A stretch of 64,000 nucleotides of DNA, taken from contig NC_013922.1 of the NCBI RefSeq assembly GCF_000025625.1, positions 2,294,001-2,358,000 of the forward strand. Reading direction: 5' to 3'. Positions 1 through 7,914 of the stretch are shown here, piece by piece. Numbering within the stretch: position 1 is the stretch's first letter; each line of letters begins with the position of its first letter. The stretch is from Natrialba magadii ATCC 43099. GTDB taxonomy: Archaea > Halobacteriota > Halobacteria > Halobacteriales > Natrialbaceae. The notes under the pieces were generated by a model that saw only the letters and a list, made by a program, of their open reading frames with translations, did not search any database and was not told the origin of the DNA. Position numbers and translations under genes: made by a program.

Positions 1-223
1 TCCAGTTGTCGAGGCCGACGAAGTGCTCCATCGTGAAGGTGTCCCACGAATAGAAGCTTCCGATCGCAGAGTAGACGATCGGGCCGACGGAAAAAATCGC
101 AAAGAGCGTCAGCCCGGGAACCAGAAAGACCACGATTGCGATTGCCTTGTCGCGGTCGACGGCCAGTCCGTTCGCTTCGTCGGTGTCTGCGGTGACCGCG
201 TCGAAGTGGTCTCGGAGGCTCAT
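1..223 (-). CDS. Sugar-type ABC transporter permease, N-terminal part
   Basis: About 74 residues are visible before the window edge cuts the gene. After a charged cytoplasmic start (MSLRDHFDAV) comes one hydrophobic helix (roughly residues 27-50, ending PIVYSAIGSF), then the WDTFTMEHFVGLDNW stretch typical of the periplasm-facing loop of MalF/UgpA-type permeases. The start lies 21 nt downstream of the stop of the ABC ATPase gene on the same strand, so the two form one operon. The substrate cannot be read from this piece. Confidence 0.75.
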   Translation of the reverse strand, partial: MSLRDHFDAVTADTDEANGLAVDRDKAIAIVVFLVPGLTLFAIFSVGPIVYSAIGSFYSWDTFTMEHFVGLDNW

Positions 224-244
224 AGCTCTGGTTCCTGTGGTCCG

Positions 245-1399
245 TTAGCCAACCAGTTCGCCGTTCTCGTCGTACAGGTAGGCGTCCTCGTCGTCGAACG
301 TGAGGTAGACGCGCTCGTCGCGCGAGACGGTTCCGTCGGCCAGCTTCGCGTTTACGAGCTGGTCGTTGACGATGACGTTGACGAGGACGTACTCGCCGAG
401 CGGTTCGACGGTGTCGACCTGCCCTTCGATCACGTTCTTGGCTGGCGGGCGCGAGGTCGAGATGGTCAGGTCTTCCGGGCGAACACCCAGTTCGACCTCG
501 CCCTGTACGTCGCTTGCCACGACGCTGGTGGCGCCACTGCCGTCTTCAGCCCCTGACTTCTCGGTTCCGACCGTCTCGTCGCCTGTCTCGCCCACTCGAA
601 CCACGTTGTCCAACTCGACAGCCCCTGCCTCACCGAAGTCGATCGAACCGTTCCGACGCGTGCCCTCGAACAGGTTCATCGGTGGCGAGCCGATAAACCG
701 GGCCACCCACGCAGTCCGCGGGCGTTTGTACAGCTCCTGTGGGGGCGCGACCTGCTGGATCGTCCCCTGGTTCATCACCACGACCCGGTCGGCCATGCTC
801 ATCGCCTCCTCCTGGTTGTGGGTCACGTAGACGGTCGTGATGTCGAGCTCGTTCTGGAGTCGCTTTAGCTCGACACGCATCTCCTGGCGAAGCTTCGCGT
901 CGAGATTCGAGAGCGGTTCGTCGAGCAAAAACACCGATGGTTCCCTGATAATTGCTCGCGCGAGCGCCACGCGCTGGCGCTGCCCACCCGACAGCGCCGC
1001 CGGCTTCTTCTCGACTTGATCTTCGATGTGTAACAACGTGGTGACCTCCTCGACCTTCCGATCACGCTCGTCGGGTGGGACGCCCCGAACCCGCAGCGGA
1101 TAGCCGATGTTCTCCGCCACAGTCATATGCGGATACAGTGCGTAGTTCTGGAACACCATCGCCACGTTTCGACTGCTCGGCGACCACCCGTCCACTCGTT
1201 CGTCACCGAAGTAGATCTCTCCCTTTGAGGGCTGCTCTAGCCCCGCAATCAACCGCAGTGCCGTCGTCTTCCCACAGCCCGACGGGCCGAGAAACACCAG
1301 AAACTCGCCATCGGCCACCTCAAGCGTTAGCCGGTAGTTCGCGATGGTCTGCCCACCGTCGAAATACTTGCTAACGTCATCCATGACAATCGATGTCAT
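245..1399 (-). CDS. ABC importer ATP-binding protein (MalK/UgpC type)
   Basis: This 384-residue ATPase powers a carbohydrate-type ABC importer at the inner face of the membrane. Visible motifs are Walker A GPSGCGKTT (39-46), Q-loop VFQNYALYPH, signature LSGGQRQRVALARA (136-149), Walker B VFLLDEP (156-162) and the switch His in VTHNQEEAM (about 194). A C-terminal TOBE/OB region follows, interrupted by a Gly/Ser/Glu-rich linker around 285-320 that MalK proteins usually lack. The start at 1399 is preferred over a longer reading frame because a TATA-like ccattaatcc lies about 30 nt upstream. The permease gene follows immediately. Sugar import is inferred from family; polyols or glycerol-3-phosphate are alternatives. 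Confidence 0.9.
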   Translation of the reverse strand: MTSIVMDDVSKYFDGGQTIANYRLTLEVADGEFLVFLGPSGCGKTTALRLIAGLEQPSKGEIYFGDERVDGWSPSSRNVAMVFQNYALYPHMTVAENIGYPLRVRGVPPDERDRKVEEVTTLLHIEDQVEKKPAALSGGQRQRVALARAIIREPSVFLLDEPLSNLDAKLRQEMRVELKRLQNELDITTVYVTHNQEEAMSMADRVVVMNQGTIQQVAPPQELYKRPRTAWVARFIGSPPMNLFEGTRRNGSIDFGEAGAVELDNVVRVGETGDETVGTEKSGAEDGSGATSVVASDVQGEVELGVRPEDLTISTSRPPAKNVIEGQVDTVEPLGEYVLVNVIVNDQLVNAKLADGTVSRDERVYLTFDDEDAYLYDENGELVG

Positions 1400-1424
1400 T
1401 GGGGAGTGCGTACGTTCGAATCCT

Positions 1425-1434
1425 CCATTAATCC
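1425..1434 (-). promoter_or_regulatory. TATA-like element of the ABC importer operon
   Basis: Read on the minus strand this is GGATTAATGG, centred about 31 nt upstream of the chosen ATG at 1399. That is the distance expected for a leaderless or near-leaderless haloarchaeal transcript. Confidence 0.4.
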
Positions 1435-1639
1435 CGAACCTACCAGCACGGGCTCTGATACGTCCAGAATGACGGAGTGTCACTGTAGGAACGGTACACG
1501 TAGATACTCGTTGAAACTCCTTTGGCTCCGAAATTGCGGCGTCGTCTCGTCCCACTCTTGTCGTGACCTCCAGTCAAATCGATCCAATCGCTACTCGAGA
1601 CTCGCCGTTCCGCGATAGCACGTCAGAAGGCGAAATCGG

Positions 1640-3229
1640 TCACTCGGGTGGCTCGATAGTTTGTGGCTCGTTGTCGCCGCAGCCGTGGTCATAAATCGGC
1701 TGGACGTCCCGGTCGCGATCCATCGGTTCGTCGATTGTCTCGTGGGTCACGTCCTCGACGACGTAGTGCATGGAGATGTGTGTTAGTTCCTCACCGTGGT
1801 CTTCCTCCCAGGTCTCGCACAGGTGTTCGGCGAGTGTTTCGGCCACGATATCGTCAGGACCACCACGTCTGACGCTGCTCATGTAGAAGCGTTCCCGATA
1901 GGTATCGAACTGTTTCTGGAGTTCGTCGTATGGTCTTTCATGCGTCAACTGACGCTCATTATTTGCGTCTACCATCTCTCCGTTTTCGGTCTCGGCTGGG
2001 AAGACGTAGTATCGGTCAACGGTTCGTGGATGGGGTGCGAAGACGGTCCAGTCGGGCTGGCTGACGCGGATTGCATCGGCCCTGTCGTCGATGCGTTCTT
2101 TTGGACCGTCCTCCTCGTCGATGGACTGCGCGACAGGCAGATGCGACAGTGTCGGGACGACGAGGAGGGAAATGATTGCGACGACCAGTACGAGCGTGTA
2201 AACGGTGGTTCTGGCACGTCCGAGCGTCTCCGAGTCGACCTGCGCTTTGGGGAACCGAGAGCCAAGCCGTTCGAGCTCGGTTCGGGCGTGGATGAGTCGA
2301 GACCGGCCGTGGGTCACAGAGCGAACGAGAGCCTCTAGCCTGTCCCAGACCGGCGCCTGCAAGAACAGGAGCAGGCCAGCAATCGCGACGTACGCGAACG
2401 CACCGATCCGAACAGTAATCGCGAACGAGGCGTGCCCGGCGATGAACATGAGGACGAAGAACGTACGTGCGTTCCCCCGGAGGAGGATGAGAAGCCAGGC
2501 AAACAACAGCATATAGTACCACGTCAGCCCACCATACTGTAGGAGCGTCGGGAAGTTCCGCATGAAATCCCCGAGAAGGAAGGTCGTATTGTCGAGCCCC
2601 ATAATGAGCGGGGTGGCCTCCCCACTGGTCCAGAGCTCGGATTCTCGCTTGTGGTAGCCGTTGAGGACATACATGTAGACGACTTGCGCCAGGATGGCCG
2701 CGGACGCGAGGCTCGTGATCCCCAATCTGGGCGAGGAGTCAGCGTGGAGGGCGTCGACCGACCAGCGTTCCCCCAGTGGGAGGAACATCGCCCAGAGCAG
2801 GAGCATCCGGAAGAGCGTGTCCGCAAAGCTGAGTACCAGCGGGTTGTGGTGATCGAGCGAGACGACCAGGAGAAACGACAGGACGGTCGCAACCCTCGTT
2901 TTGTAGCCGATGATCAGTTGGATCGCGATCAGTATCGTGAGGATGAACAACGCCGCGATCACGGTCGAATCCGTCGTGAAGTAGTAGACCGAAATCGCGT
3001 TGTCCGCTGCCATCTCCGTGGCCAGTGACTGCGGAACGACGCCTGACTCTGTATAGAAGAACGTGAAGTTCCGGGCACGCAGTAGTACGTCCGCAATGAT
3101 GAGTAATCCGGCGGCGATACGAAACGCTGCGAGCGCCCGCGTATCGATTCGAACCGCGTCCGGATCGATGTACGTGGACTGACGAAGGAAGCCTCGAACA
3201 CGCGATGAGAGTGTACGGAGTGAGTGCAT
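1640..3229 (-). CDS. HTTM-domain membrane protein (gamma-carboxylase-like)
   Basis: A 529-residue membrane protein. The N-terminal half has the horizontally transferred transmembrane (HTTM) arrangement: IDTRALAAFRIAAGLLIIAD, then FYTESGVVP, LDHHNPLVLSFADTLFRMLL and LPLGERWSVDAL, all hallmark segments of bacterial and archaeal relatives of vitamin K-dependent gamma-carboxylase. About ten hydrophobic helices precede a soluble C-terminal domain (about 370-529) that has no recognised fold here. The start at 3229 is chosen because the in-frame upstream ATG sits inside the TATA box. It is probably monocistronic. The enzymatic activity of archaeal HTTM proteins is not established, so no reaction is assigned. 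Confidence 0.8.
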   Translation of the reverse strand: MHSLRTLSSRVRGFLRQSTYIDPDAVRIDTRALAAFRIAAGLLIIADVLLRARNFTFFYTESGVVPQSLATEMAADNAISVYYFTTDSTVIAALFILTILIAIQLIIGYKTRVATVLSFLLVVSLDHHNPLVLSFADTLFRMLLLWAMFLPLGERWSVDALHADSSPRLGITSLASAAILAQVVYMYVLNGYHKRESELWTSGEATPLIMGLDNTTFLLGDFMRNFPTLLQYGGLTWYYMLLFAWLLILLRGNARTFFVLMFIAGHASFAITVRIGAFAYVAIAGLLLFLQAPVWDRLEALVRSVTHGRSRLIHARTELERLGSRFPKAQVDSETLGRARTTVYTLVLVVAIISLLVVPTLSHLPVAQSIDEEDGPKERIDDRADAIRVSQPDWTVFAPHPRTVDRYYVFPAETENGEMVDANNERQLTHERPYDELQKQFDTYRERFYMSSVRRGGPDDIVAETLAEHLCETWEEDHGEELTHISMHYVVEDVTHETIDEPMDRDRDVQPIYDHGCGDNEPQTIEPPE

Positions 3230-3267
3230 ACCCGACGTGAAACAGTTCAACCCACAACCGACTGCCT

Positions 3268-3280
3268 CATATATATTCAC
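3268..3280 (-). promoter_or_regulatory. TATA box of the HTTM gene
   Basis: The minus strand reads GTGAATATATATG, centred about 45 nt upstream of the ATG at 3229. Transcription would start near 3247, giving a short leader and excluding the longer reading frame whose ATG lies inside the box. Confidence 0.45.
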
Positions 3281-3435
3281 TCACCACAGCTGTCCGATTC
3301 TCGCGTTTCGAGGATCACTGCCAGACCGCCCGTCGAGCATTCGATTCGCGGTTAACCACGAACGAGACGTACAGCGAATCCGGTTTATACGCTGATTAGG
3401 CTCTCTATAGTACCACTGTCCGTCACTGCTTTCCC

Positions 3436-3505
3436 GAACGACGGACGACGAACGACGGACGACGGACGACGAACGACGAACGACGGACGACGAACGACGA
3501 ACAAC
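3436..3505. repeat. Heptanucleotide tandem repeat (GRACGAC, about 10 copies)
   Basis: Ten consecutive heptamers of the form GAACGAC or GGACGAC lie in the intergenic region just beyond the distal end of the tRNA-Phe repeat array. The two versions alternate irregularly. No protein or RNA is evident; it looks like a slippage-generated microsatellite. Confidence 0.9.
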
Positions 3506-3538
3506 TCGCTACGCTTGTCGTCTTGCTCACGCGAAAAG

Positions 3539-3924
3539 TGCCGCCTCCCGGATTGTGAACAACGCCCAGAAATGCTCGCTTCGCTACGCCTTTCTGGCCT
3601 CGTTCAAATCCGGTCAGAATGCATATTTACGGCTCGCGGTGTTGCTCGCCGCAAAAGTATGCCGCCTCCCGGATTTGAACTACCGAAAGACTCGCTGGCG
3701 CTCGTCTTTCGACTTCCCGCTCGCTACACTCGCGGGAACGGGGACAGATCGATCTTCAGTCGAGTCCGACAGCTTCTCGAGTATAACTCGCGTGGAAAAG
3801 GGATGCCGCCTCCCGGATTTGAACCGAAATCAGACGTGCTCGCTTCGCTGCGCGCGGCTGATAGGGTTCACAATCCGGTCAGAATGCATATTTACGGCTC
3901 GCGGTGTTGCTCGCCGCAAAAGTA
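3539..3924 (-). repeat. Array of three tRNA-Phe 3'-end copies forming hairpins
   Basis: Copies of the acceptor-plus-T-arm end of the neighbouring tRNA-Phe begin at 3539, 3660 and 3804, with the intact gene at 3925 (spacings 121, 144 and 121 bp). The clearest copies are followed by an inverted copy of the same T-arm sequence (for example GTTCAAATCCGG after the 3539 copy), so they can fold into a long hairpin. Units 3539 and 3804 end in a second hairpin, TTTACGGC/GCCGCAAA, just before the next copy. The 3660 copy also retains an anticodon-arm remnant at 3740-3765. On the tRNA strand the array lies directly downstream of the 3' end. The origin (repeated integration, slippage or processing elements) is not shown by the sequence. 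Confidence 0.8.
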
Positions 3925-3998
3925 TGCCGCCTCCCGGATTTGAACCGGGGACAGCTCGATCTTCAGTCGAGTGCTCTCCCAGTCTGAGCTAAGGCGGC
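3925..3998 (-). tRNA. tRNA-Phe (anticodon GAA)
   Basis: A 74-nt cloverleaf can be drawn by hand: acceptor GCCGCCU/AGGCGGC, D arm with GCUC/GAGC, anticodon stem CUCGA/UCGAG with loop CUGAAGA (anticodon GAA), and T arm CCGGGUUCAAAUCCGGG-type, with discriminator A. The CCA end is not encoded. It is intact and has a TATA element about 28 nt upstream. Three partial copies of its 3' end lie downstream. Confidence 0.95.
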
Positions 3999-4020
3999 TC
4001 GCACTCGTAGTTCAGGCCAT

Positions 4021-4031
4021 GGTATAAAAAA
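4021..4031 (-). promoter_or_regulatory. TATA box of tRNA-Phe
   Basis: The minus strand reads TTTTTTATACC, centred about 28 nt before the first base of the tRNA. This matches archaeal TFB/TBP promoter spacing. Confidence 0.55.
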
Positions 4032-4222
4032 GGATTTCGAATTGCATCCGGCCGTTACGTGGTTTCTGTGACAGTGTTCCTCTCACATAACAACCAACTG
4101 TAGGGCCCATCACCATCCGTAATGGCAAGGCTACGCCGCAAGAAAGGTCGGTGTAACGGCTGTCTGTTGGATATACAGATATTCAAGACACGTTTTTCCG
4201 CACTCGGCGGTAATATCGTGTT

Positions 4223-4669
4223 ATGGGGGCGCTTACCTCGAGCCAATCAGACTACGAACTCTCGGCGGATACTATCCTCGAGTTACTGGCCAACCGTCGG
4301 CGTCGGTACCTCCTGTACGCCCTTCGGGGTCAGGACGGGCCGATTGAACTCTCGACACTCGCCGAGCAAGTCGCCGGCTGGGAACACGACGTTCCGCCCG
4401 AGGAGGTCGCAAAGAACGAATACAAAAGCGTCTACGTCTCGTCCGTCCAGTGCCACGTCCCGAAACTGGCGGACGCTGGCGTCGTCGACCACGACGAGGA
4501 CAACCACACCGTGGTCCTCGCGGACAACTTCGAGCAACTCGAGCCGTACCTTCGTATCGTCGTCAAGGACGAACCGGAGAACTCGACGCTGCATACAGCA
4601 CTCGAGCGGGAAGCCGGCGAGGGCTTCTTCAGCCAGATCAGAGAGAACGTCGCGCGGCTCAAGCAGTGA
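4223..4669 (+). CDS. DUF7344 winged-helix protein
   Basis: A 148-residue protein of the haloarchaeal DUF7344 family, predicted to be a DNA-binding winged helix. The pattern ADTILELLANRRRRYLLYAL, then STLAEQVAGWE, a conserved VYVSSVQCHVPKLADAGVVD and the acidic tail is characteristic. It contains no membrane segment and no ligand domain. It stands alone between the two tRNA genes, which are on the opposite strand. Its targets are unknown. A related protein with two such domains occurs at 34373. Confidence 0.8.
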   Translation: MGALTSSQSDYELSADTILELLANRRRRYLLYALRGQDGPIELSTLAEQVAGWEHDVPPEEVAKNEYKSVYVSSVQCHVPKLADAGVVDHDEDNHTVVLADNFEQLEPYLRIVVKDEPENSTLHTALEREAGEGFFSQIRENVARLKQ

Positions 4670-4824
4670 CCACTGCCAACTGATCACAGCCCCCGATTCG
4701 GCTCCGTGACGTGTCGCTTTCTCGCTGTTGATAGCGTGTACTCGAGTCGCTGCTGGCTGTAATTTCGTTTCACCCTGTTTTCTCAGCGTGCTGTGAGCTA
4801 TCGCTGGGTGGGTGGTGATGGAGT

Positions 4825-5181
4825 GGGGCTCGGGCGGGTTCGAACCTCGCCCAGACGGTTGGCCTCACTTCGTTCGGCCGCTGCGACTGGTCTGGTTCGA
4901 ATCCGCCACTCGCGTCACAGTGCTGGCGCTCACGAATTGTTCGCGACAGCAATAGTGGGCTCGGGCGGGTTCGAACCGAAATCAGACGTGCTCGCTTCGC
5001 TGCGCGCGACTGATAGGGTTCGATCCGCCCTCACGACAGATTTCTGCCGCTCACGAATTGTTCGCGGCAGAAATATGGGCTCGGGCGGGTTCGAACCACG
5101 GTCGCAGCAAAGCTGCTCCCTGATTAGAACCCGCCTCGCGCTACGATTCACTCCTCACGTTCGTTCGTCGTAGAATCGTAG
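4825..5181 (-). repeat. Array of three tRNA-Val 3'-end copies forming hairpins
   Basis: Partial copies of the tRNA-Val 3' end (GGGCTCGGGCGGGTTCGAACC on the plus strand, split here only by its own length) start at about 4825, 4956 and 5076, with the intact gene at 5182 (spacings about 131, 120 and 106 bp). Each copy is followed by a short segment and an inverted T-arm copy such as GGTTCGATCCGCCC. Second hairpins separate the units, for example TTTCTGCCGC/GCGGCAGAAA and ACGATTC/GAATCGT. The layout matches the tRNA-Phe array although the tRNA parts differ. One 49-bp internal module (4973-5021) matches 3821-3869 with one difference. Confidence 0.8.
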
Positions 5182-5255
5182 TGGGCTCGGGCGGGTTCGA
5201 ACCACCGACCTCGGCCTTGTAAAGGCCGCGTCATAACCAGCTAGACCACGAGCCC
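5182..5255 (-). tRNA. tRNA-Val (anticodon UAC)
   Basis: A 74-nt cloverleaf with acceptor GGGCUCG/CGAGCCC, anticodon stem CGGCC/GGCCG around loop UUUACAA (anticodon UAC, reading GUA/GUG), T arm GGUGG-UUCGAAC-CCGCC and discriminator A. CCA is not encoded and no intron is visible. Three partial copies of its 3' end lie downstream. Confidence 0.95.
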
Positions 5256-5280
5256 GTATCCGGAACAAGACCCCCCGTCC

Positions 5281-5298
5281 GAATAACCTTTACTTTCT
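5281..5298. promoter_or_regulatory. Shared divergent promoter region, tRNA-Val and DUF192 gene
   Basis: The AT-rich run gaataacctttactttct sits about 26-32 nt upstream of both the tRNA-Val 5' end (minus strand) and the ATG at 5316 (plus strand). Overlapping TATA elements in both directions can be drawn within it. Confidence 0.4.
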
Positions 5299-5315
5299 CG
5301 TGTCGCACCGAAGGT

Positions 5316-5807
5316 ATGGTTCTCGAGCGGGTCTGGAAAGGCCTCCTTGCCGTCGCCGTACTCCTGCTCATTGTCATATTGGCCCTCCAGACCGGTCTCA
5401 TCGCCGACCCATGGGCGGACGACACCCGAACGCTCCACGTGCTCGACGAGGACGACGACCCCAAAGCGATCATCGAAGTCGAACTCGCGGATACGCCGAT
5501 GGAGCGCTACACCGGGTTGAGCGACCACGACTCTCTGGCGGACGGCGAGGGAATGCTGTTCATCCATGCAAGCGAAGGCGAACGAACCTACGTCATGCGC
5601 GACATGGACTTCGACATCGACATCATCTTCATCGACGCCAATCGCGAGATCACGTCGATCGAACACGCCCGCGCGCCAGAGCCGGGCGAGGATGGCGAGG
5701 CACTCGAGTACACTGGCCATGGCGAGTGGGTGCTCGAGGTGCCACGGGGCTACGCGAATCAGACTGGGATGGAACCTGGTGACGAGGTTGAACTCGTCGC
5801 GGAGTAA
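5316..5807 (+). CDS. DUF192 protein, membrane-anchored
   Basis: A 163-residue DUF192 family protein. Residues 7-27 form one hydrophobic helix (a signal anchor), followed by the extracellular DUF192 beta-sandwich: ADTPMERYTGLSDHDSLADG, GMLFIH, YVMRDMDFDIDIIFID and the closing NQTGMEPGDEVEL. The family is found on the outer face of archaeal and bacterial membranes and its biochemical role is unresolved. The gene is leaderless by promoter spacing and is followed after about 66 nt by the ABC exporter gene, which has its own TATA-like sequence. Confidence 0.85.
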   Translation: MVLERVWKGLLAVAVLLLIVILALQTGLIADPWADDTRTLHVLDEDDDPKAIIEVELADTPMERYTGLSDHDSLADGEGMLFIHASEGERTYVMRDMDFDIDIIFIDANREITSIEHARAPEPGEDGEALEYTGHGEWVLEVPRGYANQTGMEPGDEVELVAE

Positions 5808-5873
5808 TCTTCGAACCGATGTGTTTCGATTCGTAGCAAACTCTTATTGCCAGTCGGCTCACAGGTGCGTATA

Positions 5874-7850
5874 ATGGCCGGCGTCGACTGGGATGAAGAC
5901 GATCCGTTCGAGGAGCAACGCGAGCAGGCAGAGAGTCCGATGCGACGGCTCATATTCGATTTCGGCCGTCCGTACTGGTTTTCGATGACTGTCGGACTCA
6001 TTTCGAGCGTGTTCGCGCGTGCGCTGGATCTGTTGCCGGCGCTGTTACTCGCGGTTGCGATCGACTCGATCTTTGGCGAACAGGCGTTTCACGAGCAGGT
6101 GCCACTGTCCGTGCTGCCGGAGGCGTGGCTGCCGACGACGCCGGAAGAGCAGTTCGCGTTCGTCGTCATCGCTATCGCTGGTTCGTTCGTCCTCGGCGCG
6201 GTGTTTCACTGGCTGCGAAACTGGGGGTTTAACTCCTTCTCACAGGATGTCCAGCACGACGTGCGAACGGCGACGTACGACAAGATGCAGCGCCTCGATA
6301 TGGAGTTTTTCTCGAACAAGCAGACCGGTGAGATGATGTCGGTGCTCTCGAACGACGTCAACCAACTCGAGCGCTTCCTCAACGAGGGGATGAACTCGGC
6401 GACCCGGCTAATCGTGATGGTGTTCGGGATTACCTTCCTGCTGTTCTGGCTCAACCCGCAACTGGCGCTGGTTTCGCTCGCGCCTGTTCCGTTAATTGCG
6501 ATCTTCACCTACATTTTCGTCCAGAAAATCCAGCCGAAGTACGCCGCCGTCCGCTCCTCGGTCGGGAAGGTCAACTCCCGACTCGAGAACAACCTCGGTG
6601 GCATCAACGTGATCAAGTCCTCGAACACCGAGGAGTACGAGTCCGACCGCGTCAACGATGTTTCGCGCAAGTACTACGATACTAACTGGGAAGCCATTTG
6701 GCTCCGAATCAAGTTCTTCCCGGGCCTGCAGGTGATTTCGGGGATCGGTTTCGTCCTGACGTTCCTGGTCGGCGGTTACTGGGTACTCATGGGCACTGCA
6801 CCGGGGCCGTTCACGGGGACACTCGAGACCGGTGTCTTCGTCGCGTTCATCATGTACACCCAGCAACTCGTCTGGCCGATGGCCCAGTTCGGACAGGTCA
6901 TCAATATGTACCAGCGCGCGGAGGCCTCGAGCGAACGGATCTTCGGCCTGATGGACGAACAGGGGCGCATCGAGCGCGACGAGGATGCCAACGATATCGA
7001 GATCCGAGACGGTCGAGTCGAGTACGACAACGTTAGTTTCAGTTACGAGGACGAACTGCACGATACCGACGAAGATGCAGACGGGACTCCGGCCGAGGAC
7101 CTGATCATCGACGACATCAGTTTCGACGTCGACGGTGGCGAGACAGTCGCACTCGTCGGCCCAACGGGTGCCGGCAAGTCGACCGTCCTCAAACTCCTCC
7201 TCCGGCTCTACGACGTCAACGAGGGGGCGATCCGCATCGACGGACAGGACGTCCGCGACGTCTCGCTTGCCAGTCTCCGCCAGTCGATGGGCTACGTCGG
7301 CCAGGACTCGTTCCTCTTCTACGGCACCGTCGAGGAGAACATCACCTACGGCACCTTCGGCGCGGACCGCGAGGATATCGTCGAGGCCGCCAAAGCCGCT
7401 GAGGCCCACGAGTTCATCCAGAACCTCCCCGAGGGGTACGACACGATGGTCGGCGAGCGCGGCGTCAAACTCTCGGGCGGTCAGCGCCAGCGCGTCGCCA
7501 TCGCCCGCGCGGTCCTCAAGGATCCTGACATCCTCATCCTGGACGAGGCGACCAGCGACGTCGACACGGAGACCGAGATGCTCATCCAGCGCTCGATCGA
7601 CGACCTGACTGAGAATCGAACCACCTTCGCCATCGCCCACCGTCTCTCGACGATCAAGGACGCCGATCAGATCCTCGTCCTCGAGGACGGCCGAATCGTC
7701 GAACGCGGTACCCACGCCGAACTACTGCAGAACGAAGGCCTCTACTCGCATCTCTGGGGCGTTCAGGCCGGCGAAATCGACGAACTCCCACAGGAGTTCA
7801 TCGAGCGCGCCCAGCGTCGCCACGCGCGCACAGAAATTAGTGACGACTAA
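5874..7850 (+). CDS. ABC exporter, fused membrane and ATPase domains
   Basis: A 658-residue half-transporter of the Sav1866/MsbA type. The N-terminal six-helix ABC membrane domain (about 25-360) includes an extracellular stretch after the second helix. The nucleotide-binding domain has Walker A GPTGAGKST (429-437), signature LSGGQRQRVAIARA (about 533) and Walker B ILILDEAT. It would work as a homodimer or with a partner not encoded here, exporting lipids, drugs or peptides; the substrate cannot be told. An acidic insertion (DELHDTDEDADGTPAEDL) precedes Walker A, a usual haloarchaeal feature. The start at 5874 follows a TATA-like cttatt at about -27. Confidence 0.92.
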   Translation: MAGVDWDEDDPFEEQREQAESPMRRLIFDFGRPYWFSMTVGLISSVFARALDLLPALLLAVAIDSIFGEQAFHEQVPLSVLPEAWLPTTPEEQFAFVVIAIAGSFVLGAVFHWLRNWGFNSFSQDVQHDVRTATYDKMQRLDMEFFSNKQTGEMMSVLSNDVNQLERFLNEGMNSATRLIVMVFGITFLLFWLNPQLALVSLAPVPLIAIFTYIFVQKIQPKYAAVRSSVGKVNSRLENNLGGINVIKSSNTEEYESDRVNDVSRKYYDTNWEAIWLRIKFFPGLQVISGIGFVLTFLVGGYWVLMGTAPGPFTGTLETGVFVAFIMYTQQLVWPMAQFGQVINMYQRAEASSERIFGLMDEQGRIERDEDANDIEIRDGRVEYDNVSFSYEDELHDTDEDADGTPAEDLIIDDISFDVDGGETVALVGPTGAGKSTVLKLLLRLYDVNEGAIRIDGQDVRDVSLASLRQSMGYVGQDSFLFYGTVEENITYGTFGADREDIVEAAKAAEAHEFIQNLPEGYDTMVGERGVKLSGGQRQRVAIARAVLKDPDILILDEATSDVDTETEMLIQRSIDDLTENRTTFAIAHRLSTIKDADQILVLEDGRIVERGTHAELLQNEGLYSHLWGVQAGEIDELPQEFIERAQRRHARTEISDD

Positions 7851-7914
7851 TTCGGCGATAACCACCTCCGCGATAACTACCTCAGCGACGACGCAGCGAC
7901 AACTTAGTTCGCCC

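Noticed and set aside
3515-3992. Two overlapping plus frames of about 140 codons across the tRNA-Phe array
   Set aside because: They translate repeated tRNA ends (PPGFE, LPDLN) and hairpins; the tRNA and repeat structure explain the sequence.
4850-4925. Another tRNA near GGTTCGAATCCGCC
   Set aside because: It is the inverted T-arm copy of the tRNA-Val array; no D arm or anticodon arm can be drawn.
4793-5173. 126-codon plus frame across the tRNA-Val array
   Set aside because: Repeated GSGGFEP is the translated tRNA 3' end, not a protein repeat.
3539-5181. CRISPR-like spacing of tRNA-end copies
   Set aside because: Units are unequal, few, match the neighbouring tRNA and contain inverted arms; no cas genes.
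6492-7715. 407-codon minus-strand frame opposite the ABC exporter
   Set aside because: It is a mirror of a GC-rich gene with complete ABC motifs on the plus strand; the antisense product is repetitive Asp/Val/Leu-rich and matches no family.
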